From contig JAIYCX010000003.1 of the NCBI GenBank assembly GCA_027487795.1, positions 1 through 46,921 on the forward strand: DNA of 46,921 bases, read 5' to 3'. Made by a program: the position numbers and the translations under genes. Below are positions 33,145-41,650 of the stretch, piece by piece (position 1 is the stretch's first letter; every line of letters begins with the position of its first letter). The DNA comes from Pseudomonadota bacterium. Lineage in GTDB: Bacteria; Bdellovibrionota_C; UBA2361; SZUA-149; DAOLCO01. The notes under the pieces are model-generated. The model was not told the DNA's origin. It did no database searches and saw nothing but the letters and a program-made list of their open reading frames with translations.

Positions 33145-33897
33145 ATGATTCTTATTATAATTGGCTGTTTCGCTGGTATTGCTGCCGCATTTTTTGGCAT
33201 GAGTGGAGGGGTAATATTAGTTCCTATACTGAAATATTTAAATTATTCTATTGTATATGCAGTAGGGACAGCGAGCTTATGTTCCTTACTAAGTGCAAGT
33301 TCTGCTACTTATTCTAATCTTAAGGAACAATCATTTCTTAAATTTAATAGAGTTTTTTCTCTTGCAATTCCTTCTATAATATTTGCTCAGTTTGGTGTTT
33401 ATTTTGTAAGGCTATTTTCTGAGTTAGTAGTGATATCAACCTACATTGCTTTTTTGTTAATACTGATTCCTCTGACTTATATGGGAAAGTATAAAAACAT
33501 CTCGGAGTTTAATGTAGATAAATTTAGCAGACTTGAATTATTAAAAAGTACCGCAATCGGCTCATTTGGCGGGCTTGTTTCTGGTGCATTTGGAATAGGA
33601 GGTGGAGTAATCTTCGTTCCACTTCAAGTTTTATTTTTAAATGTACCTTTAAAAGTAGCAATACGTATTAGCTCAGCAGTTATTATTTTTACTATAGCTT
33701 CTAGTTTTATTGGGCACTATTTCAAAGGTGGTGTTTTGATAAATGAAGGGCTTATCCTCGGACTTGGGGGTATCATAGGAGCAAGTTTAGGTAGCTCGCT
33801 ACTAACAAAAGTTCCAGAAAGCATCGTTAGAAAATCATTTATTGGTATGATCTTTGTTCTGGTTTTTATTATTAGTTATTCTAGTTTTATTAGATGA
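33145..33897 (+). CDS. TauE/SafE-family anion permease
   Basis: The 250-residue protein has about eight membrane helices in two internally related halves: GCFAGIAAAFFGMSGGVILVPILKYL near the N-terminus and GSFGGLVSGAFGIGGGVIFVPLQVLFL in the middle, the duplicated G-x-G-GG-x-x-x-P signature of TauE/SafE. Members export sulfite, sulfoacetate or related anions; the substrate here is unknown. No Shine-Dalgarno sequence is seen. No sulfur-metabolism genes are nearby. Confidence 0.88.
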   Translation: MILIIIGCFAGIAAAFFGMSGGVILVPILKYLNYSIVYAVGTASLCSLLSASSATYSNLKEQSFLKFNRVFSLAIPSIIFAQFGVYFVRLFSELVVISTYIAFLLILIPLTYMGKYKNISEFNVDKFSRLELLKSTAIGSFGGLVSGAFGIGGGVIFVPLQVLFLNVPLKVAIRISSAVIIFTIASSFIGHYFKGGVLINEGLILGLGGIIGASLGSSLLTKVPESIVRKSFIGMIFVLVFIISYSSFIR

Positions 33898-33987
33898 GTT
33901 AACGATAAATAGATTTTTGTTAATCAGAAAAGAGACTGGTACGAAAAATTTAATTAAAATTAGAGAAAAGCTAGATATAGATGTAAA

Positions 33988-34017
33988 AAAGCGCCGTTGT
34001 AAGAAACATTGGCGCCT
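33988..34017 (-). terminator. Terminator of the 34054-34698 gene
   Basis: On the minus strand a GCGCC / GGCGC stem with partial extension is followed by TTTTTT, about 37 bases after the stop at 34054. Confidence 0.55.
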
Positions 34018-34053
34018 GTTGAAGTAACCCTCTAAAAAAACCAGGCTAAAATA

Positions 34054-34698
34054 CTAGTGCTGTATTTCATAATCCTTGCACACGATGTATCCATCTTGAA
34101 ACATTTTAGGCGAGAAATCCAAAGTAAGTCGAATCTTTTCACCTACCGCTGGTAGTCTCTTATTAAGTTCTGTATTAATAAAAAACTGCCATTGCTTTGG
34201 CTCCCCAGGAATACTAGCCTCAATTCTGTATAGATAAGTAAAATCACTACTCCGATCTTTAGAATTGAAATCTATAATATCAACGTCCTTTATGTCCAAG
34301 TCTACCTTAACCTCATTTGAGACATCGAACTTAGAACCCTTGGAGCTTGACAAGTATTGATTCCAAAAATTCTTAGCTGCCGACAATCTCGACTTCTCTA
34401 CTTTCTCATCATACTCCTTTTGATAAAAAGGTCCGACTACTACCCCCAATGAACCTCTGTCATAAGCATGATTTTGCCATACCGTAAAGAAGCCAATAAA
34501 AATAAGCAAAAAAAGTATTAAAGGATCTTGAGCATTAAAAAGTCGTATTTTAATAACTCCATCTCTACCACCGATAACTCGAGCATACGGGATGCGTATG
34601 ATAAAAATCATGACAACAAGCCAGCAACAAAAAACAGTCAAATAATCCAAGGTACGTATACCCTGAAACTCTGGCAATACTAGTTTCTCCACCTGCAT
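34054..34698 (-). CDS. Unknown two-helix membrane protein
   Basis: The 214-residue protein starts at ATG 34698, chosen for the AAGGAG Shine-Dalgarno sequence 7-8 bases upstream; the ATG at 34740 has none. There are two membrane helices (~17-34 LTVFCCWLVVMIFIIRIP; ~58-75 DPLILFLLIFIGFFTVW). A soluble domain of ~130 residues follows, with alternating beta strands (VKVDLDIKDVDIIDFN; FTYLYRIEASIPGE; GEKIRLTLDFSP), probably extracytoplasmic. No family was recognised. It is divergent from the RoxA-like gene. Confidence 0.6.
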   Translation of the reverse strand: MQVEKLVLPEFQGIRTLDYLTVFCCWLVVMIFIIRIPYARVIGGRDGVIKIRLFNAQDPLILFLLIFIGFFTVWQNHAYDRGSLGVVVGPFYQKEYDEKVEKSRLSAAKNFWNQYLSSSKGSKFDVSNEVKVDLDIKDVDIIDFNSKDRSSDFTYLYRIEASIPGEPKQWQFFINTELNKRLPAVGEKIRLTLDFSPKMFQDGYIVCKDYEIQH

Positions 34699-34924
34699 CT
34701 TAAGTCTCCTTAACAAAAAACCAAAAATCAAAACCTCCAAACACTATAAAAAATCAATTACCATATATGAGTTATGTATTCAAATCAGGCTAAAAATGAA
34801 AATATATTAAAGCACTTAAGTTATTAATATTCGCTCTAGATATATTTATAATTATCTCTATGCTAATCTCTTATTAAGCGGAAAACTAGGCTAAGTTCAC
34901 TACATATTTAAAGTAAATCTATAA

Positions 34925-36085
34925 ATGAAAATATTTAATCAAATTTCAGCGGATGATTTTTTTCAAAACTATTGGCATAAAAAACCTCTAGTTATTAGAA
35001 ATGCTATCCCTAATTTCGTTAGTCCATTAGATCCTAATGAGCTAGCAGGGCTAGCTTGTGAAGAAGAGATAGAATCTCGACTTATTTTAGAAATGGGCGG
35101 GAAGAAACCTTGGGAAGTAACTTCTGGCCCACTATCAGAAGAAACTTTAGAAAAACTTCCTGAAACAAATTGGAGTCTTGCTGTACAAGGAGTAGATCGT
35201 CTAATACCTGATGTATCAAAATTACTAACGCATTTTAGATTTCTACCAAACTGGCTTTTAGATGATGTCATGGTTAGCTACGCACCTGATAAAGGATCAG
35301 TTGGTGCTCATATTGATAATTACGATGTTTTTATTCTTCAAGCCCAAGGCAAAAGACGCTGGCTGCTGGGAGGTAAACCAGAATATAACGAAAAATATCA
35401 AGAGGGATTAGATATTAGATTACTTGAAATGTTTGAGCCAGAGCTTGAGTGGGAGCTTAATAGTGGAGATATATTATATATCCCAACTCGCTTTGCTCAT
35501 CATGGTATCGCGATCGGTGAATGTCTTAATTATTCAATTGGTTTTCGTGCACCAACTGATAGTGAGTTAATTCGTTCATTTAGTAATTGGGCTATGGAAA
35601 ATGAAAAAACAGAGAATTTTTTTAGCCAGTCAAATATATCCTTACAACAAAGTTCATCAGAGATCACGCAAGATTCTATAAATCAATTAGCAGAGCACAT
35701 GAAATCTTTTATAGATTCACCTGATTTTAAACAATGGTTTGGTAAGCATATAACTGAGCCAAAAACATTTTTACCTCCACCAGAAGAAGACTTATGCTTA
35801 ACTACTAAACAATTAGAACAAAAACTTAAACTTGGTGAAGTATTAGTTCCTGCAGCAGGTTTAAAATGTAGTTGGATAGACTCTGAAGAGCCGATGCTAT
35901 TTATCGAAGGAGAGAAAATTGAAGTACCCACAAACGTTAGTTCTGAAATTCTTGCATTTATTTGTGATTCTAATGAAATAACGATTGAGAATATCTCAAA
36001 CTTCAATAAAAGTTCTGAAAATATTTTACAGCTTTTAACACTTATTTATAACAAGGGATATTTTGTTTTTGAAGAGGAACTTTAA
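34925..36085 (+). CDS. RoxA-like ribosomal oxygenase (uL16 arginine hydroxylase family, cupin/JmjC-type)
   Basis: The 386-residue protein is of typical YcfD/RoxA length. The cupin core carries the 2-oxoglutarate/Fe(II) triad: His129 and Asp131 in VGAHIDNYDVF and His192 in YIPTRFAHHG. FLPNWLLDDVMVSYAPDKGSVG precedes it, as in the family. A C-terminal winged-helix dimer/recognition part (~290-386) is present. E. coli RoxA hydroxylates Arg81 of ribosomal protein uL16; the same role is likely but not proven here. There is no Shine-Dalgarno sequence. The stop directly abuts the ycaO ATG (TAAATG), so the two are co-translated. Confidence 0.87.
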   Translation: MKIFNQISADDFFQNYWHKKPLVIRNAIPNFVSPLDPNELAGLACEEEIESRLILEMGGKKPWEVTSGPLSEETLEKLPETNWSLAVQGVDRLIPDVSKLLTHFRFLPNWLLDDVMVSYAPDKGSVGAHIDNYDVFILQAQGKRRWLLGGKPEYNEKYQEGLDIRLLEMFEPELEWELNSGDILYIPTRFAHHGIAIGECLNYSIGFRAPTDSELIRSFSNWAMENEKTENFFSQSNISLQQSSSEITQDSINQLAEHMKSFIDSPDFKQWFGKHITEPKTFLPPPEEDLCLTTKQLEQKLKLGEVLVPAAGLKCSWIDSEEPMLFIEGEKIEVPTNVSSEILAFICDSNEITIENISNFNKSSENILQLLTLIYNKGYFVFEEEL

Positions 36086-37837
36086 ATGAAAACTTTTATT
36101 ACTGGTAAAGATGCTGCCTTAGAAGATTCTATCAATAAAATGCAAATGGGCTTGAAAGAGCTTGGATTTAATATCGAGGAAGCTTCTTGGCTGAACCCTG
36201 TTCCTAATGTGTGGTCAGTTCATCTACGCGACCAAGATTGTCCTATGTGTTTTACTAATGGTAAGGGATCAACAAAAAAAGCAGCACTAGCTTCTGCTTT
36301 GGGGGAGTATTATGAAAGACTTGCTAATAACTATTTTTTTGCGGATTGGTATTTAGGTGAGAAGCATACTAGTGGAGAGTTTGTACACTATCCAAATGAG
36401 AAGTGGTTTAAATCTGGAGAGGGTGAAACTAGCGAAAAATGGCCAGATCTACTTCTTGATGATCACTGTCGTAAAATTTTTGATGAAGAGTCTGAGCTCG
36501 CCTATGAAGATCTTTATGACAGGAATACAGGTGATCCAAGTAAAGGTGTTTGCGCGCTTCCTTATGTAAGACAGTCAGACAAGAAAACAATTTATATTCC
36601 AGTAAATATAATCGGCAATTTATATGTTTCAAACGGTATGTCTGCTGGAAATACTGCAAGTGAGGCACGGGTTCAGGCTTTCTCTGAAATTTTCGAACGT
36701 TATGCAAAAAATAAAATTATATCAGAAGGCATTGCCTTGCCTAATATTCCTGAAGAAGTTTTAGCGCGCTACCCTTTAGTATTAGAGGCCGTAGCAAAAC
36801 TTAGAGAGCATGGATTTCCAGTTCTTTTAAAAGATGCCTCACTAGGTGGGCGCTTTCCAGTAATAAATGTGACACTTATTAATCCAGAAAATGGCGGTGT
36901 TTTTCCTTCATTTGGTGCTCATCCGCAGTTTGGTGTAGCCTTAGAAAGAACCGTAACCGAACTTCTTCAAGGACGATCACTTGATAAGTTAGATGTTTTT
37001 GAAAAACCCAGTTTTGATCTAGAAGCAGTAGCCAGCTCGCATAATTTGGTAGAACACTTTATAGATTCAAATGGATTAGTTCATTGGAATTTCTTTGCAG
37101 AGAAGCCAGATTATGAATTTAATGACTGGAATTTCTCTGGTAAAACTGAAGAGGAATTTGAACATTTACTAAAAATCTTTCATGATATGGATAAGCAAGT
37201 CTACATTGCTGATCATGAACATTTAGGTGTTTATGCTTGTCGTATTCATGTTCCTGGTGTTTCTGAGATTTATCCTTTTGATGATTTAAAATGGAACAAT
37301 AATAATGAAGGAACTCATCTTCGTCAGGTTCTTTTAAATCTTCAGGCCGCATCAAAAGAAGAGCTTGAACAAATTTATGAAGAATTTCAAGAACAGGGCT
37401 ATTCTGATGAAATACAAGTTTCTGAATTGGTCGGAGTTGTTGGTGATAAAGATTCGCTTTGGAGTAAGCTTCGCATCGGTGAGGTTAAAGCGCGCTTGTC
37501 CCTAGCTTTAGGGCTAAAAGATGAAGCTATAGAACATATTCGTTTTGTAACAGATTACGTTAACCATACTGGCGAACTTGAAAAGATATTTCATTGTTTA
37601 GATTCAGTTTTAGCTATGGAACAAACATCAACAAACACGACATCCTATCGCCCTAGCTTAAATCTTATATACGGAGAAAACGTTGTTAAGAGAGCTTTTG
37701 ATATGATAGCAGGTGAAGATGTTTTTTTTGGTTTACCGCAAGCGAGTGATAAATTAGAAGGCTTTAAAATGCATACTGCATTATTAGAAGCGTATCAGAA
37801 ACTTCAGGATGCTAAAGCGAAATACTTTAAAAAGTAA
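36086..37837 (+). CDS. ycaO: YcaO, ribosomal protein S12 methylthiolation accessory factor
   Basis: The 583-residue protein is close to E. coli YcaO in length. The ATP-binding YcaO core shows GEYYERL (Glu74, Glu77) and ASEARVQAFSEIFERYAK (Glu193, Glu201, Glu204). The C-terminal ~180 residues, with a TPR-like helical part (LSLALGLKDEAIEHIRFVTDYVN), match the non-peptide-modifying YcaO subgroup. In E. coli YcaO promotes RimO-dependent beta-methylthiolation of Asp88 in S12. GAGGA in the end of the RoxA-like gene serves as the Shine-Dalgarno sequence. No azole-peptide precursor or dehydrogenase gene is nearby, which argues against a RiPP role. Confidence 0.88.
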   Translation: MKTFITGKDAALEDSINKMQMGLKELGFNIEEASWLNPVPNVWSVHLRDQDCPMCFTNGKGSTKKAALASALGEYYERLANNYFFADWYLGEKHTSGEFVHYPNEKWFKSGEGETSEKWPDLLLDDHCRKIFDEESELAYEDLYDRNTGDPSKGVCALPYVRQSDKKTIYIPVNIIGNLYVSNGMSAGNTASEARVQAFSEIFERYAKNKIISEGIALPNIPEEVLARYPLVLEAVAKLREHGFPVLLKDASLGGRFPVINVTLINPENGGVFPSFGAHPQFGVALERTVTELLQGRSLDKLDVFEKPSFDLEAVASSHNLVEHFIDSNGLVHWNFFAEKPDYEFNDWNFSGKTEEEFEHLLKIFHDMDKQVYIADHEHLGVYACRIHVPGVSEIYPFDDLKWNNNNEGTHLRQVLLNLQAASKEELEQIYEEFQEQGYSDEIQVSELVGVVGDKDSLWSKLRIGEVKARLSLALGLKDEAIEHIRFVTDYVNHTGELEKIFHCLDSVLAMEQTSTNTTSYRPSLNLIYGENVVKRAFDMIAGEDVFFGLPQASDKLEGFKMHTALLEAYQKLQDAKAKYFKK

Positions 37838-37880
37838 GGTTATTTTCCGTAGGTCTTAGAGAGACTTCTAGGGTTTAATA

Positions 37881-37970
37881 TAACCGCAGAGCAACCGGAG
37901 CAAACAGAGAGACAATATTAACTTCCAACTCTGCTTGCTCCTGCCCATCAGGGCTCTGCTCCGAGGTAAG
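37881..37970 (+). repeat. Repeat copy A upstream of the 1095-residue gene
   Basis: The 27 bases at 37881-37907 (starting ACCGCAGAGCAACCGGAGCA) are identical to 41409-41435. The right half (TCTGCTTGCTCC, then GGGCTCTGCTCCGAGGT) is a decayed inverse arm, so this is a degenerate version of the hairpin at 41407-41483. Confidence 0.7.
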
Positions 37971-38105
37971 TAATACCAAGCGAAGCCTTACTTTAAGATA
38001 GTTAAAGTACGCGCAGATAGATCTGATATTCTAAAACTATACACTTTAGAAGCAAGTTGTCATAACATCACAGGGTGATAATATGATTGCGGTGGTTAGT
38101 AGGTT

Positions 38106-41100
38106 ATGTTTCAGGTTACTCAACAACAAAATGCCAGCAAAGATGACCCTAAGTTAGTTAATCAACAAGAACTAAAACTTCCAAAACTTGATAAAAAACA
38201 AACGATTAAAGATTTATCAGAAGAAGAAGCTAAAGAATTAGTTAAGTCATATCAAAGTAAAATAGGATCAGCATCTGCGATCGAGAGAAAGATAGAATCC
38301 TATTTAAAATACAAGAATCCAGAAGCGACATCTCTAGAATTGGATACCTTGAGATATTCCTTAAGCGGAAAAGACGCCCTAGATACTCTTATAGAAGCAA
38401 GCAAGGACCCCAAATTCAGTGAAGTCGAAGATTCAGCTGTTCTTGTGAAACAATTAGATTTAGCCCTTAACACAACAGGTAAAGAAAAAGTTCTCCAAAT
38501 ATTAAAAGATGCCACTGGAAAAGCTTCTCTTATAGAAGCAGTATTGATACTAAGCTTAAATGAAGAAGACTCCGAAAGAATGCTTCACGCTCTATCAAGT
38601 CAAGGATTTAAAGAGTTTTCAAAAAATGTTCAGAAAGAACTAGATATCGATATTTCTAAAAATGTCATTTCACTTGAACAACGTTATAAATATCATCTTG
38701 AGAATGAATCGATACTCAATCCTAGTTTTATTAAAGCAGTTCATGAATTTAGAAAAGTTTTTCCTGAAATAGGTATCAGTTCTTCCAATGATTTATTAAG
38801 TATTAGCAATAAAATAAATTTAAACAATATAGAGAATGGACATAATTTCGAGTTAGAAGAATTCAAAGTCGAGCTAAGTCAATTAAGAAAAACTTATGAT
38901 AATATAAAAAACAACTATTCAGTGAAGATTGATAATGTAAGTAGTATCTTCGATCTTAATGGACTTTTTAAAGAAGCAGCAAACGTTTTAGCTATTCCAA
39001 GATCTAAAGAAGTTTTATCTTATATAAAAGAAAATTATCCTAAATTAGATCTAGGTGAAAGTCTCAGTTATAACTTTTTAAACGCGAATGAAGGGTTTGT
39101 AAAAGGATATGCTTCTGTCATTTTAAAGGATTTATACAACAGCCCAGAAACTATTGACAGTTATTTAAAACTCTTCGGAAAAAATCTTTCAAATACCGAT
39201 ATAAGATCTGCTAGACATCTTATCACTAATAGAATTTCAACACCTTTAGAAGATTTAATTTCAGATCCTAAGTTCTCTGCATTTATCGAAGAACAATTTA
39301 AACGCTTTCCTGACTTAAAAAATTCCTTAAATTTAGAAAAAATCTCCGGTTTAAGCTTTGCATATGAAAATCAGGACAAGTATGAAGCATTACAAAAAGC
39401 CATTAATAAATTTGAAAAATTATCCTTGCCAATATTAAATCTCAGCGACAGCGAAAGAATTATAAATGTACTCGAAACAGTAAATAAACTAGGATTTGCA
39501 AAACTCAAAATTCAAGATATTTCAGAACAGAATTGGGGTTCCACACTACGAAACGAAGAGAATATTTCTCTCTTAGAATCACAAGAAGCCAAAGAATTAT
39601 ACAAAGTACTAACAGAAAAATGGGGTATTAAAAATATTGAATTAGACGACTTTATTAATACTCTGCCACAACCTGAGGTACTAAATTTTGTTATAAATAA
39701 AGAGAACATCGAGAAAATAAAAAAATTAGATGAGCTTTATAACATAGGTATTAATAAGACAGATGAATCTACAAAAATATCTAGTTTTTATTCCAAAAAA
39801 AATGTACTAATCGAAAATTTCGACTTACTTAGTAAACCAGAGGTAGCTGAATTTTTTAAACTATATAATCCAGCGAATCTTAAGTCGCCAGATGATCCTA
39901 AAGTTTCAGAGAATCTGTCTTCTCTTAAATATTTTAGTGGTTATGATACTTTGAAAAATTTTGAAGAAATTTCTAAATCCGCAAAAATCCTTGTCAAAGA
40001 ATTTGGAATAGAAAATAAAAATGTTTTTTCACATTTGAAATTCATTTCATCAAAGATTCTACAATCTGAAGAGCTTAAAAGTAGTTACACATGGGCTAAA
40101 AACGTTTATTGTAGTGAAATCAAATCGGTCGGAGATAAAAAATATAATCCTATAGATTCGGAATTTATCTTCAATATAGCATTAACTGTATTTAACGTAA
40201 GAGATATTGACTCTACTATTTCTGCTGTAGAGAATATAGGACTCACTCGAGGTCAATATTCCCTTGCTTATCTGGAAAAATTTCTACATGAAGACGAGAG
40301 TGTTCGTGAAATTATTAGAGATACAAAATTTCAAGAACTAGCAAAAAAACTGGACTCACATTTCTTCAATAACAAGCACGATATCTCTCGTTTACTTGAA
40401 TACGCGGAACTCTACCGAGAACTTAAACAAGATCAAAATAGACTAGATGCTATACTCTCTAAAGATTTTAAAGATATAACTTCGACAATTGGTCAAATGT
40501 TTCATGTTGCAACCGAAAGACCATCAACGATATTACCAATGATAAAAGTTGCTGATGGATTTAAGAAATCCGAGCTAGAAGGTCTTGTTGGTTTACTGAA
40601 GCTAAAAGGAGAAAAAATTAGTTCAAATGACGTAATGCTTTTAGTTGAAATCACTAAAAGACCTGAGCTAAGAAATTTATTAGACAATAGAGAAGAATTG
40701 CTAAAAGAACTAAGTAGTGTTTACGGAAAACAAAGTTTTCCAAGACAGAGCATTGATCAGCTATCAGTCCTTCCCGAAGCATCTCCTAATAACGATCAAA
40801 AATTTATAGACCAAAGAAATAAAGAAAGAGCAGCAGTAATTTCAAATTACTCTGAGAGGCCAAATTTAGAAGAATTCTCTAATCTTCAATTACTTAGGCT
40901 TACTTTAATAAACAGAGCTTTGCACACGGAAGAATTTAAAGAAAAGCTTGGTAAAATAGCAGTAAGTGATATCTCTGATAAATCAACAGAAAAAGGTGGC
41001 AATATTCAAATTGATAAAGGGAAATTATCTCTAGTTGAAACAGCTTCGACATCAAGTAGCGATGGTCAATTCCAAAATCAAAAGTATAATTGGCTAATAG

Positions 41101-41393
41101 ATGGAATTAGCACCTTTCATCTTCATGCACTTGAAAAAGACGAATCTAAATATTCTGGCCCTAGTGGATGGCTTGGAAATAGTGGGGCAGATATAGGTTT
41201 TGTTGAATTTTATGAATCAGTAGATACAGTTTTTACAGCAATGGGACACCCACTAGACGCGGAAGGTAAACCGATCACTGATCAACTCAGGATGAATGCT
41301 GATACATATTTTGTAGATAAAAGAGATCCAAAAAAACCAATACTTAGAATCATTGACTTGGGTGAGGTTATTGTTCCTTATAAGGGTAATTAG
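38106..41393 (+). CDS. Giant unknown helical protein with possible JAMM/MPN-like C-terminus
   Basis: The 1095-residue, soluble protein has no signal peptide. Residues ~25-930 are almost all helical and very rich in Lys, Glu, Leu, Ser and Asn, with loose repeats built around L-x-x-L-x-x-x-x-x-I blocks, like a long alpha-solenoid. The last ~130 residues change character: SLVETASTSSS, then FHLHA (His1005, His1007), GPSGWLGNSGAD (Ser1026, Asp1029), FTAMGHPLD and LRIIDLG. E...HxH...SxxD is the order of JAMM metalloprotease residues, but the spacing (27 and 18) is atypical. It could be an effector or toxin with a C-terminal enzyme; this is inference. Repeats precede and follow the gene. Confidence 0.6.
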   Translation: MFQVTQQQNASKDDPKLVNQQELKLPKLDKKQTIKDLSEEEAKELVKSYQSKIGSASAIERKIESYLKYKNPEATSLELDTLRYSLSGKDALDTLIEASKDPKFSEVEDSAVLVKQLDLALNTTGKEKVLQILKDATGKASLIEAVLILSLNEEDSERMLHALSSQGFKEFSKNVQKELDIDISKNVISLEQRYKYHLENESILNPSFIKAVHEFRKVFPEIGISSSNDLLSISNKINLNNIENGHNFELEEFKVELSQLRKTYDNIKNNYSVKIDNVSSIFDLNGLFKEAANVLAIPRSKEVLSYIKENYPKLDLGESLSYNFLNANEGFVKGYASVILKDLYNSPETIDSYLKLFGKNLSNTDIRSARHLITNRISTPLEDLISDPKFSAFIEEQFKRFPDLKNSLNLEKISGLSFAYENQDKYEALQKAINKFEKLSLPILNLSDSERIINVLETVNKLGFAKLKIQDISEQNWGSTLRNEENISLLESQEAKELYKVLTEKWGIKNIELDDFINTLPQPEVLNFVINKENIEKIKKLDELYNIGINKTDESTKISSFYSKKNVLIENFDLLSKPEVAEFFKLYNPANLKSPDDPKVSENLSSLKYFSGYDTLKNFEEISKSAKILVKEFGIENKNVFSHLKFISSKILQSEELKSSYTWAKNVYCSEIKSVGDKKYNPIDSEFIFNIALTVFNVRDIDSTISAVENIGLTRGQYSLAYLEKFLHEDESVREIIRDTKFQELAKKLDSHFFNNKHDISRLLEYAELYRELKQDQNRLDAILSKDFKDITSTIGQMFHVATERPSTILPMIKVADGFKKSELEGLVGLLKLKGEKISSNDVMLLVEITKRPELRNLLDNREELLKELSSVYGKQSFPRQSIDQLSVLPEASPNNDQKFIDQRNKERAAVISNYSERPNLEEFSNLQLLRLTLINRALHTEEFKEKLGKIAVSDISDKSTEKGGNIQIDKGKLSLVETASTSSSDGQFQNQKYNWLIDGISTFHLHALEKDESKYSGPSGWLGNSGADIGFVEFYESVDTVFTAMGHPLDAEGKPITDQLRMNADTYFVDKRDPKKPILRIIDLGEVIVPYKGN
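41362..41393 (+). repeat. 32-base sequence duplicated at 43933-43964
   Basis: The last 32 bases of the giant gene, including its TAG, are repeated exactly at 43933-43964 in a gap downstream. Confidence 0.85.
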
Positions 41394-41406
41394 ATACGAT
41401 TAAGTT

Positions 41407-41483
41407 TTACCGCAGAGCAACCGGAGCAAACAGAGGAGGGAGGTTAATTTGTTTCTCTGTTTGCTCCGGTTGCTCTGCGGTAA
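41407..41483 (+). terminator. Perfect 29-bp hairpin (repeat copy B) after the giant gene
   Basis: The arms at 41407-41435 and 41455-41483 are exact inverse complements with a 19-base loop, 14 bases after the stop. CTATTTT follows. It shares 27 bases with copy A upstream of the gene. It probably stops transcription but is also a repeat element. The rest of 41484-41650 shows no gene. Confidence 0.7.
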
Positions 41484-41650
41484 CTATTTTAAATGATTAT
41501 ATTTCCAGATGCTTTTGATCCAATCAAAGTAATAAAATTTTATGTGTTATTTTAAAAAGAGGTCGAAGTAAACCTTGGTTTTTAAATGTCCTCAAAAAAT
41601 CAAGCATTTAATATTTAAATCTCAAGAAAAAAATGTACCAAGAATTATCT

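Noticed and set aside
36429..36707. Minus-strand ORF inside ycaO, and similar antisense ORFs elsewhere (for example 3914-4204, 19943-20245, 34969-35271)
   Set aside because: All are antisense shadows of well-supported genes with poor start contexts.
36086..37837. RiPP (azoline peptide) cluster around YcaO
   Set aside because: No precursor peptide, partner cyclodehydratase or dehydrogenase is nearby, and the C-terminal layout matches the ribosomal S12-linked subgroup.
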